Source: Collimonas arenae
GTDB lineage: Bacteria; Pseudomonadota; Gammaproteobacteria; Burkholderiales; Burkholderiaceae_D
NCBI RefSeq assembly: GCF_000786695.1
Contig: NZ_CP009962.1
Coordinates: 4,154,001 to 4,218,000, forward strand
Reading direction: 5' to 3'
DNA length: 64,000 nucleotides
Positions within the stretch are counted from its first letter, which is position 1. Each line of letters opens with the position of its first letter. The notes under the pieces are model-generated. The model saw only the letters and a list, made by a program, of their open reading frames with translations, was not told where the DNA came from and ran no database searches. The position numbers and the translations under genes were made by a program. Below, piece by piece: positions 25,431 to 35,691 of this stretch.

Positions 25431-26579
25431 TCAAGCTCTCAGGCTTGCTTGCGGTTCGGTCACTCCGCGCATTGCCAGCACGTCGCGATAGAGCGTTGCG
25501 TAGCTCTCACCCATCACTCGTGCCGTGAATAATTTATGATAACGCGCCTGAGCACGAAGCCCCATTGCCTGCGCCTGACCGGGATCGTCCCATAACTGCT
25601 GCATCGCAGCCCTGAAGGCATCTGGATCGCTAGGAGGAACCACGATGCCGGTTTCGCCATGGTTGTTGATATAGCTGGTGCCGGTACCGATTTCGCTTGA
25701 AATCATCGGTTTGCCATACATTGCGCCCTCCAGCAGGGAAATGCCAAAGGCTTCCGAGCGCAAGTGCGAAGGAAAGACCAGCGCGTAGCATTGCCGCAGC
25801 AAGGCGACCTTGTCTTCATCGCTGACAATGCCCAGGAAAATCACATTGCTCAATCCTTCTTCGGCGGCACGCTGTTTGAGTTCCTGTTCGATCGGGCCGG
25901 CGCCGACGATCACGATCGGGTAATTGGTTCCGCGTGCTGCATCCAGCAGGATATGCAAGCCTTTGTAATAACGGATAGCGCCGACAAACAAGAAAAACCG
26001 GTCGCCGATGCGTGCTTGCCATTCCGCCATCAATGGCTCTGACGGGGTTGGATAGTTGCTTTTATCGAGTCCGATGGGAATGACCTGCGTTTTATCCTTG
26101 TAACCGGCTAGAACCGAGCTGGTTTGCAAATAGTTAGGCGAAGTGGCGACGATTGCATCGACGCTGCTGAGAAAGCGATGCATCAAAGGCCGGTATAACT
26201 GCAACAGGGCTTTATAACGCACGATATCGGAATGATAGGTCACTACACTTGGCTTGTTTATGCGCGTAACAAAATGCACCAGATCCATGAATGGCCACGG
26301 AAAATGGTAGTGCACCAAATCGAAATCGTCAGCCAGCTGGGCAAAACGCTTGATGGCGGAAAATGAAAAACCGGTAGAGGCAATATGCAAATCCAGCTTG
26401 ACCCGATGCACCTTGTGCCCGTGATACATCAATTCGGCCGGCTCAGGAGATTCGCTCAGCGTCAGCACTTCGCTTTCAATACCGCTGGCCGGCGAACACT
26501 TGCACAGCTGGTAAATGGTCTGCTCGACGCCGCCATATGACTCCGACTGGTAAGTCTTGTAAAAATGAAGAACTCGCAT
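25431..26579 (-). CDS. wbpZ: Glycosyltransferase (GT4), WbpZ-like D-rhamnan initiation
   Basis: A 382-residue GT4 glycosyltransferase; RVLHFYKTYQSESYGGVEQTIYQL at the start and SEAFGISLLEGAMYGKPM with the EX7E motif near the C-terminus. It is the last gene of the polysaccharide operon and by order and length corresponds to WbpZ of the P. aeruginosa A-band locus, thought to add the first D-rhamnose to the lipid-linked GlcNAc primer. It may act at the inner-membrane face. A 126-bp AT-rich gap separates it from the preceding gene, larger than elsewhere in the cluster. Start at 26579 chosen from the family motif; 26594 is an alternative. Confidence 0.82.
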   Translation of the reverse strand: MRVLHFYKTYQSESYGGVEQTIYQLCKCSPASGIESEVLTLSESPEPAELMYHGHKVHRVKLDLHIASTGFSFSAIKRFAQLADDFDLVHYHFPWPFMDLVHFVTRINKPSVVTYHSDIVRYKALLQLYRPLMHRFLSSVDAIVATSPNYLQTSSVLAGYKDKTQVIPIGLDKSNYPTPSEPLMAEWQARIGDRFFLFVGAIRYYKGLHILLDAARGTNYPIVIVGAGPIEQELKQRAAEEGLSNVIFLGIVSDEDKVALLRQCYALVFPSHLRSEAFGISLLEGAMYGKPMISSEIGTGTSYINNHGETGIVVPPSDPDAFRAAMQQLWDDPGQAQAMGLRAQARYHKLFTARVMGESYATLYRDVLAMRGVTEPQASLRA

Positions 26580-26705
26580 TGCATTCTCTTTCATGTTCTG
26601 CCCCATCTTCCGTCGCAACAGGATGTAAGAGCTCTTTTCTATTGGCGCCGACTGCCTGTCTCCACACCAGTCTACCTAAGACTACTTAAGATCAAACAAT
26701 ATTAT

Positions 26706-27845
26706 TTAACTATGCGCGACTTGCCGATACACCCCAGCAGTGATCGCAGCACATTTTTCCCAGGAAAAATCCTGTGAGCGCGCCAAACCGGCGCTACGCC
26801 GCTCCGTCCAGTATCCGTCATCCTCCATCAGCCGCCGCATTTGCTCGGTCAGAGCAACCTCGTCTTGCGGACCAACATAAGTACCAGCTGTCCCCCCCAC
26901 TTCCGACAGACTTGCGCAATCAGATGCAATGACCGGCGTACCGCTGGCCATGGATTCCAGCAACGGCAGGCCAAAGCCCTCGTACAGAGACGGAAACACC
27001 ATGATCCTGGCGGCGGCCGTGACACAAGCCAGATCTGCCTGATCCAGATAACCCGCAAGACGTACGTAACCGGCGCTCACCGCTTGCGCCAGCGCACCGC
27101 TCCATGCCTCGGCTTGCCAGCCTGCCATGCCGACCACCAGCAACGGGAAACGCGCGCGCAACGACTGCGGCAACCGCGCATGGGCCTTGAGCGTCAACGC
27201 CAGATTCTTGCGTGGCTCCAGCGTGCCAACCGAAAGAACAAAGCCGCGATAAGTCAGGCCCAATTTTTTTAAACGAAGCGCCAGCTCCGGTTCGTTCCGT
27301 GGCCGAAAGATCGCTGAACAGGCAAGCGGCGCCAGCACCACCTTTTCCGCCGGCAGGTTGAATTGCCTCTTTACTTCTGTGCCAATAAACTCGGAGTCGA
27401 CCAGTATCCGGCTGGCGCGCGCCACTGCCGATGGCAAACGCCGTTCAATTTCCTTCAGACGATCTTTGGGCTGCGTTTGCGGATAATGAATATGTGTAAG
27501 ATCATGCACTGTCATCACTGTCGGCCCGGAAAAATTCAGCGGCCACAAAGTCGGCTCGTGATACACATCAGGAGCAATCCTGCGTACTCCGCGATTGAAA
27601 CATAATTGCTCAAGCGCCCGGCGCATCATGTAGGCCGCCGGCAGGCGCTTGGCAACGCCAGACCAACGCGCGTATTCCGGCATCGATGCAGTTGCCAATG
27701 CCGGCCGCCAGCGGGCGCCGTAAAAATACTGCATGTCCAGTTCGCTATCTTGCTGCAAGGCTTGCGCAAGCTCGGCGACATAGTTGCCGATACCGGTGCG
27801 CGGAGCCAGCAGGATTTTGCTATTTAGTGCAATCGTCAGTTTCAT
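26706..27845 (-). CDS. wbpY: Glycosyltransferase (GT4), WbpY-like
   Basis: A 379-residue GT4 enzyme with MKLTIALNSKILLAPRTGIGNYVAEL, SVGTLEPRKNLALTL and EGFGLPLLESMASGTPVIASD (EX7E). Fits WbpY, which in P. aeruginosa adds alpha-1,3-linked D-rhamnose from GDP-D-rhamnose. The order (after WbpX, before WbpZ) is the same as in that locus. The start ATG at 27845 lies inside the end of the previous gene (26-base overlap), indicating tight coupling; an in-frame GTG nine bases earlier is a weaker option. Confidence 0.82.
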   Translation of the reverse strand: MKLTIALNSKILLAPRTGIGNYVAELAQALQQDSELDMQYFYGARWRPALATASMPEYARWSGVAKRLPAAYMMRRALEQLCFNRGVRRIAPDVYHEPTLWPLNFSGPTVMTVHDLTHIHYPQTQPKDRLKEIERRLPSAVARASRILVDSEFIGTEVKRQFNLPAEKVVLAPLACSAIFRPRNEPELALRLKKLGLTYRGFVLSVGTLEPRKNLALTLKAHARLPQSLRARFPLLVVGMAGWQAEAWSGALAQAVSAGYVRLAGYLDQADLACVTAAARIMVFPSLYEGFGLPLLESMASGTPVIASDCASLSEVGGTAGTYVGPQDEVALTEQMRRLMEDDGYWTERRSAGLARSQDFSWEKCAAITAGVYRQVAHS

Positions 27846-29220
27846 CACAGCCACTTTGCACGTACTGACGAACGTTGGTTTGTTGCAGAACCCGCTGCAC
27901 CAGTTGACGCGCAGAATTCTCCCAATTCAGCCAGGACCAGTCTTTTATTGTCCGCGGCGCAGGAAAAACGCCGCTGCTTTCAAACTGCCTGACTTGCCGC
28001 GCCAGCGAGTCCGGTTGGTCCAAATCAAAATAACTCATAAAATCGCCGCCAATCTCATGGAAAACAGGTATATCGCTGCCCATCGCCGGCAAACCACGCT
28101 GCATCGCTTCCACCACCGGTAAACCAAAGCCCTCCACGAATGACGGGAAAACCAATGCCTTGGAGTGGCTATAGGCATATTCCAATTCGACGTCGCTCAG
28201 ATCATTAAACATGTAAAGCCGTCGTTTCAGCTCCGGATGCGTTTTCACTCGCTCGATCAGGCGCTCATTTTTCCATCCTATGCGCCCAATGAAGCACAAG
28301 ACGACATCGCCGCCCTCTTCCCACAAGCGATCAAAGGCATCGAGCAAGTAAGCGTGGTTCTTGCGAGGCTCTATGGTGCTGACCATCAGATAGACAGAAC
28401 GGCCGGATATGAACAATTTCTTCAACACGGGGCGCACTGTTTTACAAGGACCAACCTGATCGAGTTCGGAACCCAGATGAAAAAAATCAAACCACCGGTT
28501 CCCGGCCTGCTCAGTACCTAAGCGCCGTTGCACCTCGGTCCGCACTTCATCGCGTATGGTGCCGGATATCGCAACGAAACCGTTTGCCGTGTTGGCAATC
28601 CATTCAAACCAACGATCGAAAACCTGGACCAGCGGACCATCGCAAAATTGCGGATGGGTTAAAGGAATCAAATCGTAAATAACCGATACGATAGACACGC
28701 CCTGTTGCTGCAGTTTTTCCGCTACCGGAAAAAAATCTGCATGCCACGACGAATCCAGCAGCACCAGAATGTCATCGGAACGGCATTCCATTTCAAATGC
28801 GCGCGGACGCACTTCAATTTTTTTCAGCAGCCATTCTGCCAAATACAAGGGCAACATGAACGACAAACTGAGTAGTCGGCATAGGACATATGTCACACGC
28901 TTGGCATTGTGAAATGCGTTCCACGGCCAATGGTACAACAGGCGGGAATGAAGCAACCAGTAACGATTGCGTATCTGCACCAGTTTTTGCGTCGCCTTTT
29001 CCAACTTTTCTTGCAAGCGGCTACGCCAATCGTCACCATAATCTGGCGCCAACTGTTTGACTTCAAGCAGCTTTCCTTGTTTGAATATGACGGGAATGCA
29101 AACCGCTTCATCCTGAACTGACGGCAGATGATTGATAATATTGCGGACCACGCGTTGTATGCCGGAATTCATTTCCGGGTGATGAAACACATACGTGCAT
29201 TCGATCAGTAGCCTAGTCAT
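27820..29220 (-). CDS. wbpX: Glycosyltransferase (GT4), WbpX-like
   Basis: A 466-residue glycosyltransferase (WbpX is about 460): MTRLLIECTYVFHHPEMNSGIQRVVRNI at the start, DILVLLDSSWHADF, and SFVEGFGLPVVEAMQRGLP with EX7E. In P. aeruginosa WbpX adds the alpha-1,2-linked D-rhamnose of the trisaccharide repeat. The ATG at 29220 overlaps the wzt stop (ATGA, 4 bases), and its end overlaps wbpY, so it is translated as part of the same operon. The enzyme sequence contains two hydrophobic stretches around residues 100-130, probably membrane-associated. Confidence 0.82.
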   Translation of the reverse strand: MTRLLIECTYVFHHPEMNSGIQRVVRNIINHLPSVQDEAVCIPVIFKQGKLLEVKQLAPDYGDDWRSRLQEKLEKATQKLVQIRNRYWLLHSRLLYHWPWNAFHNAKRVTYVLCRLLSLSFMLPLYLAEWLLKKIEVRPRAFEMECRSDDILVLLDSSWHADFFPVAEKLQQQGVSIVSVIYDLIPLTHPQFCDGPLVQVFDRWFEWIANTANGFVAISGTIRDEVRTEVQRRLGTEQAGNRWFDFFHLGSELDQVGPCKTVRPVLKKLFISGRSVYLMVSTIEPRKNHAYLLDAFDRLWEEGGDVVLCFIGRIGWKNERLIERVKTHPELKRRLYMFNDLSDVELEYAYSHSKALVFPSFVEGFGLPVVEAMQRGLPAMGSDIPVFHEIGGDFMSYFDLDQPDSLARQVRQFESSGVFPAPRTIKDWSWLNWENSARQLVQRVLQQTNVRQYVQSGCDETDDCTK

Positions 29221-30473
29221 GCTGTAACCTCAATCTTGCGCGCATATCCATATGAACGTTCGACCGCCATCTCGGCGTCCAGGAATGCACAACCGACAAA
29301 GTCGGGATGCTGCGTATTGATTACATGGAAAATGACGCTATAGTCGCGCCACTCATAGTTGGTATCCAGATGCGAGTCCAGCCGCGACAAGGAAATGGCT
29401 ACCGAATAGCTGCCCTTGCCCAGGTTCACCGGAAAGCGACAGCGATACACCAACTCTTCGTCGGCCACCAAGTCCGTCTGCGGCATCTCGAGCCGATGTG
29501 TATTGATGCCAAAGATCGACTGCCCCAGTTTGTCCTTGATCATGTACCCCATCACCAGCCGCGGTATGGCGACATTGATCGCAACCCGTATTTCCAGCGT
29601 GGCGTAGGCGCCGACTTCGATCACATCAAGCTTCTTACCCTCGTCATCCAGCAAGTTCACGGACACAATACTGGCTTCACCTGTACCGGAAATCGTTCTT
29701 AACCTGCCGTCTTCCAAACGCTCTTGCCTGACGGTTTGCTGCTCGCGCTCTGCCAGCATGGCATTATAAAAATCCATTACTTCGACCGGGTCGCCCTGCA
29801 TTTCCAGGCGGCCGCGATTCAGCAGGATGGCGCGATCACAGATAGTCTGGATGGCATAACGATCATGCGAAACAATCAGCAAGGTGGTGCCAGAACGTCG
29901 GAATTCCCTGATCCGTTCAAAGCTTTTATGCTGGAAATAAGCGTCGCCGACAGACAGCGCTTCGTCAACAATCAACACGTCCGGCCGGCTGGCCGTGGCG
30001 ACGCTGAAAGCCAGCCGCATCTGCATGCCACTCGAATAAGTACGCACCGGCTGGTCGATGTATTCGCCGATTTCCGCAAACGCTTCGATCGCCGGCATCA
30101 AAGATGCAATTTCGTCACCGCGCAAACCCTGCAGCTGACCGGCCATGATGGCATTTTGCCGGCCGGTAAAATCGGGATGAAAACCCATCCCGAGTTCCAG
30201 CAGTGCCGCCACCCTTCCCCGAATATCGATGGTGCCAACGGTGCATTGGGTGGTTCCTGCAATCAGTTTCAACAACGTGCTTTTGCCAGCGCCGTTGATG
30301 CCGACGATTCCCACCGCCTCACCGGCCTCCAGCTCAAAATCGATGCCCTGCAAGACCCAGTGCAACTGATGGCGCGGTTTGGCAAACGGGATTAACCATT
30401 CCGCCAGGCGCGCCCAGCGGCCGTTATATGATTTATAGGCCTTGCCCAGGCCTTTCACGGTAACCTTACCCAT
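29217..30473 (-). CDS. wzt: ABC exporter ATPase with C-terminal carbohydrate-binding domain (Wzt)
   Basis: A 418-residue polysaccharide export ATPase. GINGAGKST (58-66) is Walker A, YSSGMQMRLAFSVAT the signature region and DVLIVDEALSVGD Walker B. Residues about 250-418 are the extra Wzt C-terminal module, a beta-sandwich that in O9a- and related systems binds the chemically capped, non-reducing end of the finished chain. Presence of this long module fits export of a terminally modified polymer and the two methyltransferases upstream. It overlaps wzm by one base (TGATG). Confidence 0.92.
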   Translation of the reverse strand: MGKVTVKGLGKAYKSYNGRWARLAEWLIPFAKPRHQLHWVLQGIDFELEAGEAVGIVGINGAGKSTLLKLIAGTTQCTVGTIDIRGRVAALLELGMGFHPDFTGRQNAIMAGQLQGLRGDEIASLMPAIEAFAEIGEYIDQPVRTYSSGMQMRLAFSVATASRPDVLIVDEALSVGDAYFQHKSFERIREFRRSGTTLLIVSHDRYAIQTICDRAILLNRGRLEMQGDPVEVMDFYNAMLAEREQQTVRQERLEDGRLRTISGTGEASIVSVNLLDDEGKKLDVIEVGAYATLEIRVAINVAIPRLVMGYMIKDKLGQSIFGINTHRLEMPQTDLVADEELVYRCRFPVNLGKGSYSVAISLSRLDSHLDTNYEWRDYSVIFHVINTQHPDFVGCAFLDAEMAVERSYGYARKIEVTA

Positions 30474-31285
30474 CAGAGTTCATCCACCATTTCACCTGCG
30501 TGCCGGCGGAACAGCAGCATCCCGAAAGCACACAAGAGCACGCTCAACAGCGTAACCACCCACAAATCGTTCCAGTGCGGCCATATGCCACTGACAAAAA
30601 TTCCCTGATAGGCAACGACCAAAGCAGTCATTGGATTAAATTTGAGCAAGGTTTGTACGGCGGCAGGCAAGGTGGAAACCGTATAGACAATTGGTGTAAA
30701 CCAGAACCAGAATTGCAGCACGATGCCAAACAGTTGGCCGATATCGCGAAAAAAGACGTTTAACACTCCAAGCACAATCCCCAGACCAGCGGAAAACAAC
30801 ACTTGTATCAATAGCAGCGGCAACATGCCGAAGAAAACCCAGCCGGGAAAATTACCGGACACCAGCAAGAAGCCGAGGAACAAGGTAAAGATGATGCAAA
30901 AATTCAAACCTGCATTCATGACGGTGATAATGGGCAGGCAAATACGCGGAAAATTCAGCTTCTTGAGCATGTTGCCGTTTTCCAGAAACATGTTTTGCAT
31001 GCGCGACACAGTCTCTGTGAAAAATCCCCATGTCAGCAAGCCAGCGCACAGATAAATCCCGTAAGCGAACTGGCTGCTGGCGTTTGGCAAGCGTGCATGC
31101 ATCAACTGCGAAAAGATCACCGTATAGACCACGATCATGGCGAGCGGATTCAACACCATCCAGGCAGCGCCCAACATCGAATTGCGATAGCGCGACTGAA
31201 ATTCGCGCTTGACGCTACCGATAATAAAGCCACGGTAATGCCATATCGAACGCAACAGTGTGTGCGTCCTTGTTTTCTGCATCAT
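30473..31285 (-). CDS. wzm: ABC-2 type polysaccharide export permease (Wzm)
   Basis: A 270-residue inner-membrane permease with about six spans (MLGAAWMVLNPLAMIVVYTVIF, YLCAGLLTWGFF, FCIIFTLFLGFLLV and following). GSVKREFQSRYRNSMLGAAW is typical of ABC-2 polysaccharide exporters. It pairs with Wzt to flip the lipid-linked polymer across the inner membrane. Its ATG (31285) lies two bases after the GDP-mannose synthase stop; an in-frame GTG at 31303 overlapping that gene is possible. The stop and the wzt start share one base. Confidence 0.88.
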   Translation of the reverse strand: MMQKTRTHTLLRSIWHYRGFIIGSVKREFQSRYRNSMLGAAWMVLNPLAMIVVYTVIFSQLMHARLPNASSQFAYGIYLCAGLLTWGFFTETVSRMQNMFLENGNMLKKLNFPRICLPIITVMNAGLNFCIIFTLFLGFLLVSGNFPGWVFFGMLPLLLIQVLFSAGLGIVLGVLNVFFRDIGQLFGIVLQFWFWFTPIVYTVSTLPAAVQTLLKFNPMTALVVAYQGIFVSGIWPHWNDLWVVTLLSVLLCAFGMLLFRRHAGEMVDEL

Positions 31286-31287
31286 CT

Positions 31288-32775
31288 TCAACACTGCTTG
31301 CACCTGCCGTACTTGTCGTCAAAACGTACGATATCGTCTTCGCCAAGATAAGCACCGCTCTGCACTTCAATCATGACCAGTTCCAGCAAGCCGGGATTTT
31401 CCAGACGGTGCCGGGTACCGGCCGGGATGTAGGTCGATTCGTTGGTGTTAACATAGATTTCCTTGTCGCCATTCACCACCTTGGCCATGCCATGCACCAC
31501 GACCCAGTGCTCGCTGCGATGATGATGCATCTGCAACGACAGCGACGCGCCCTGCTTTACCACGATGCGCTTGATCTTGAAATTGGGTCCTTGTTCCAAC
31601 AATGTGTAACTACCCCACGGCCGGAACACGGTACGGTGCAATTTGTAAGTGTCGTGCTGAGTACTCTTGAGCTGATGCACAATCTTCTTCACATTCTGCA
31701 CATGGTCCGGATGTGCGATCAGAAGTGCGTCAGGCGTGTCCACCACGATCAGGTTATTGACGCCGACGGTCGCCACCAGGCGCTGTTCAGAGTAGATGTA
31801 ATTATTATTGCTGTCGATCAGAACCGCTTCGCCCAGTACGCGATTTTCTTGTTCGTCAGGCTCGACCAACTGGCGCAACGCTCCCCAGGAACCGATATCA
31901 TTCCAGTCAAAGCCGGCCGATATCACTGCGACCCGATCGGAGTGTTCCAACACCGCATAGTCGATCGAAATATCATCCATCGCCATGAAACTCTCGCTGT
32001 CCAGTTCCTGCAGCAAGACGCCTGCCGCTGTGCTGGCCGGGCTGACTTCAATGCAAGACGTGGCTTTCGTCAGAATTTCCGGAGCGTACTTTTCCAGCTC
32101 GCTTAAAAAGGTCGATACCGAGAAACAAAATATGCCGGCATTCCACAGGTGCTTTCCGCTTTCAACAAAGCCGGCAGCACGTTCGGCGTCCGGCTTTTCA
32201 ATGAAACGCTTTACCTGAGCAGCACCGTCGTCGTCAATTTCCGCGCCGCATTCGATATAGCCGAAGCCGGTTTCCGGTGTCAGCGGCCGTATCCCGAATG
32301 TCACCAGATAACCTTGCTTGGCGACTTCCACCGCATGCCGCACAGCTTCGGCAAAACATTCGACATCCTTGATCAAATGATCCGCAGGCATCACCACCAT
32401 GATGGTATTGTCGCCGTGCAGAGCGCGCAGGGACACTGCCGCCGCTGCGATCGCAGGCGCTGTATTTCGTCCCGATGGCTCAAGCATGAAATGCGGCCGA
32501 TGATGAGCTCCCAGATCGGCTGAAATGAATTCGTCTTTGCTCTGGAAATAATAGTCGCGATTCGTCACGCTCAGAATGTCGCCACGGATGCCCAGTTGCG
32601 CCACCCGCTGATAGGTTTTCTGCAGCAGGCTTTTCCCATCAGGAAGTTTGATGAAGGGCTTAGGATGCCCTTCTCGCGAGACTGGCCACAAGCGCGTCCC
32701 GGCGCCGCCTGAAAGCACTACCGGAACGATTACCGCTGTTGTTGTCAATGGAATACCGGGTTCTGGCGTACGCAT
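31288..32775 (-). CDS. wbpW: Bifunctional mannose-1-phosphate guanylyltransferase / phosphomannose isomerase (WbpW/ManC)
   Basis: A 495-residue enzyme making GDP-mannose, and by its C-terminal domain isomerising fructose 6-phosphate to mannose 6-phosphate. VVLSGGAGTRLWPVSREGHPKPF (pyrophosphorylase signature, 29-51 region), FIEKPDAERA, LWNAGIFCF, and the cupin-like end QMHHHRSEHWVVVHGMAKV with the metal His/Glu are all present, as in PMI/GMP type II enzymes (AlgA, WbpW, XanB). In the operon it follows gmd, as in P. aeruginosa. GGGGGAG ribosome binding site precedes the ATG. Confidence 0.93.
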   Translation of the reverse strand: MRTPEPGIPLTTTAVIVPVVLSGGAGTRLWPVSREGHPKPFIKLPDGKSLLQKTYQRVAQLGIRGDILSVTNRDYYFQSKDEFISADLGAHHRPHFMLEPSGRNTAPAIAAAAVSLRALHGDNTIMVVMPADHLIKDVECFAEAVRHAVEVAKQGYLVTFGIRPLTPETGFGYIECGAEIDDDGAAQVKRFIEKPDAERAAGFVESGKHLWNAGIFCFSVSTFLSELEKYAPEILTKATSCIEVSPASTAAGVLLQELDSESFMAMDDISIDYAVLEHSDRVAVISAGFDWNDIGSWGALRQLVEPDEQENRVLGEAVLIDSNNNYIYSEQRLVATVGVNNLIVVDTPDALLIAHPDHVQNVKKIVHQLKSTQHDTYKLHRTVFRPWGSYTLLEQGPNFKIKRIVVKQGASLSLQMHHHRSEHWVVVHGMAKVVNGDKEIYVNTNESTYIPAGTRHRLENPGLLELVMIEVQSGAYLGEDDIVRFDDKYGRCKQC

Positions 32776-32788
32776 ATTCGTCTCCCCC

Positions 32789-33811
<1,023 letters not shown>

Positions 33812-34753
33812 CTAAAGCGTAGGCTGAATCGTGCGCTCGGCGCCGGCCCGCGCATCCCAGTCTTGCAGGACACTCAGTAAAGTCTGTTGCATGGGAATGG
33901 CAGGCTGCCATCCTGTTGCCAGCGTAAGTTTTCTATTGTCGCCCTTCACGCGACGCAGATCGGAAGGTCGCAGTCGTGACGGATCCTGTTCGATCGCAGC
34001 ATCGATCTCGGTCAGATACAACATACTGGCGATCATGTCTCGGATCAGATATTCCTTGCCAGAACAAACGTTGTAGATTTCACCGTTCTGCCCTTTTTCC
34101 AGCAAGGACAGATAGGCCGAAATGACATCTTCGACATCAAGAAAATCGCGGGTGACATCAACATCGCCGACCTGGATGCGTGGTTCCTGTAAGCCCAGCC
34201 GTATACGCGCCAACTGCCGCGCGACGCTGGATATCACGAAATCTTCCCGCTGCCCGGCACCAATGTGGTTGAACGGACGCGCGATCATGATGCGCCACGG
34301 CAGATTGCAACTCCATTGATAGCACAGGAGTTCCGCAGCAGATTTGCTGACCGCATAAGGATTTTGCGGACGTGCGGGTTGTTGCTCGCTGATCGGCAGC
34401 AGCTCGGGATTCACCTTGCCGTAAACATCGCCGGAACTGACGTAGAGAAAAGTGCCGCTGAACCCGTTGCCTTGCAGCGCCTGCAACAGATTCAGGGTTC
34501 CCTTCAGATTGACATCCAGTGTATGTGCGGGATCGCGGAATGCTTCCGGGATAAAAGTCTGTCCGGCGAGATGAATGACAGCATCCGGACGTGCCTGCTG
34601 CAATACGAGATCCAGCGAAGCCGGATCCAGCAGATCATAAGAACCGGCGGCGGATATCAGTTGCCAGCCGTGCGCGGCAACGCTATGTTCGCGCAGGCGC
34701 TCAAAAGTAAGACCGACAAACCCTGACTGGCCGGTAATAAATAGTCGTTTCAT
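33812..34753 (-). CDS. rmd: GDP-6-deoxy-4-keto-D-mannose reductase (GDP-D-rhamnose synthesis)
   Basis: A 313-residue SDR enzyme that reduces the Gmd product to GDP-D-rhamnose. MKRLFITGQSGFVGLTFERL is the Rossmann start, YVSSGDVYGKV and NPYAVSKSAAELL (YxxxK) the active site, and ARPFNHIGAGQREDFVISS and DVDVTRDFLDVEDV are typical of Rmd. It is the third gene of the GDP-D-rhamnose pathway. AAGGAG precedes the ATG at 34753. Together with gmd and wbpW it completes synthesis of the donor sugar for the polymer. Confidence 0.9.
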   Translation of the reverse strand: MKRLFITGQSGFVGLTFERLREHSVAAHGWQLISAAGSYDLLDPASLDLVLQQARPDAVIHLAGQTFIPEAFRDPAHTLDVNLKGTLNLLQALQGNGFSGTFLYVSSGDVYGKVNPELLPISEQQPARPQNPYAVSKSAAELLCYQWSCNLPWRIMIARPFNHIGAGQREDFVISSVARQLARIRLGLQEPRIQVGDVDVTRDFLDVEDVISAYLSLLEKGQNGEIYNVCSGKEYLIRDMIASMLYLTEIDAAIEQDPSRLRPSDLRRVKGDNRKLTLATGWQPAIPMQQTLLSVLQDWDARAGAERTIQPTL

Positions 34754-34807
34754 ATGCAGCCGCTCCTTCTCTGCCGTTGTAAATTTAAAACCATATCGCA
34801 ACTTCCA

Positions 34808-35665
34808 TCATGGCTTGCGTGCGACAATGATCTGGCTCTTGGGCATGAAATCGTTCAAGGCGCTCCTGACGTGTTCGCCGTTCGGACTATCCATCAGGAT
34901 TTCCCAGGTTTTTGCCCAACTCTCCAGCAGAGGGTGTCGAGGATTGCTCAGATCAACCTTGCAAACCCAAAAAAGCAGCCACCAGACCGACCAGTAGAAG
35001 CCATAATATTCGTGACGTTCAATCACCAGGCCTGCATCGGTCACCATCTTCTCAAATTCGTCGCGCTGAATAATCCTGATATGGTTCGGCTTTTCAAAAT
35101 GAGAAGCTGGCGCTACCTGTTTCTGCAGATTCTCTTGTACCGGATCCGGCACTGACAGCAAGTAATGCGAACCTTGCTGGCCAACCCTGACCAGTTCACT
35201 CAGGAATTGAACAGGATCGTCAACGTGTTCAAGTACTTCCATGCATACCACTTTTGATGCTGTGCCGCTTTCCAGCGGCAATGGATTAGCATCGCTCACG
35301 ACGCATTGCACGATCCGCGCAGGAGTTTCTGTCAGCCGTTGCCTGGTGAACTCAACTTTGTCTGCATCGATATCAGCCACAATTACGTGAGCGCCGCGGT
35401 GTCCGCAAAACAATGAATTGCCACCGTCACCGCAGCCAATATCAAGCACGATGTCCTCCGCATTAATAACGAAGCCGCGATAGAGTTCATCGCTTTCCTG
35501 CAAATACCAGCCGCTCGCCAAGGCGTCGCGCAATCCGACATGAAAGGAATCGGCGGGCGCAACCGGAGCCGCCGGTACTATTTCAATAACCGGCGCAATC
35601 GGGACAATCGGGGCCAGGGCATCATTCCTGGCGATACCGAAAAATTTTCTGATCATGTCGCGCAT
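34808..35665 (-). CDS. Class I SAM methyltransferase, polysaccharide cluster (first of two)
   Basis: A 285-residue methyltransferase. VLDIGCGDGGNSLFCGHRGAHVIVADIDADK (72-102 region) binds SAM, followed by VVCMEVLEHVDD and HYLLSVPDPVQ. The N-terminal 40 residues are Pro/Ile/Val-rich and low complexity. A similar protein is encoded at 36854-37726 (shared IVLD(I/V)GCG(D/E)GG, FEKPNHI/FQKPNHI, and the C-terminal MPKSQ.I.ARKP ending). It likely caps or decorates the rhamnan; the P. aeruginosa locus also has two methyltransferases (PA5457, PA5459). Substrate position unknown. Confidence 0.82.
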   Translation of the reverse strand: MRDMIRKFFGIARNDALAPIVPIAPVIEIVPAAPVAPADSFHVGLRDALASGWYLQESDELYRGFVINAEDIVLDIGCGDGGNSLFCGHRGAHVIVADIDADKVEFTRQRLTETPARIVQCVVSDANPLPLESGTASKVVCMEVLEHVDDPVQFLSELVRVGQQGSHYLLSVPDPVQENLQKQVAPASHFEKPNHIRIIQRDEFEKMVTDAGLVIERHEYYGFYWSVWWLLFWVCKVDLSNPRHPLLESWAKTWEILMDSPNGEHVRSALNDFMPKSQIIVARKP

Positions 35666-35691
35666 GCTAATTTTTCTTCCATCGTGATGAT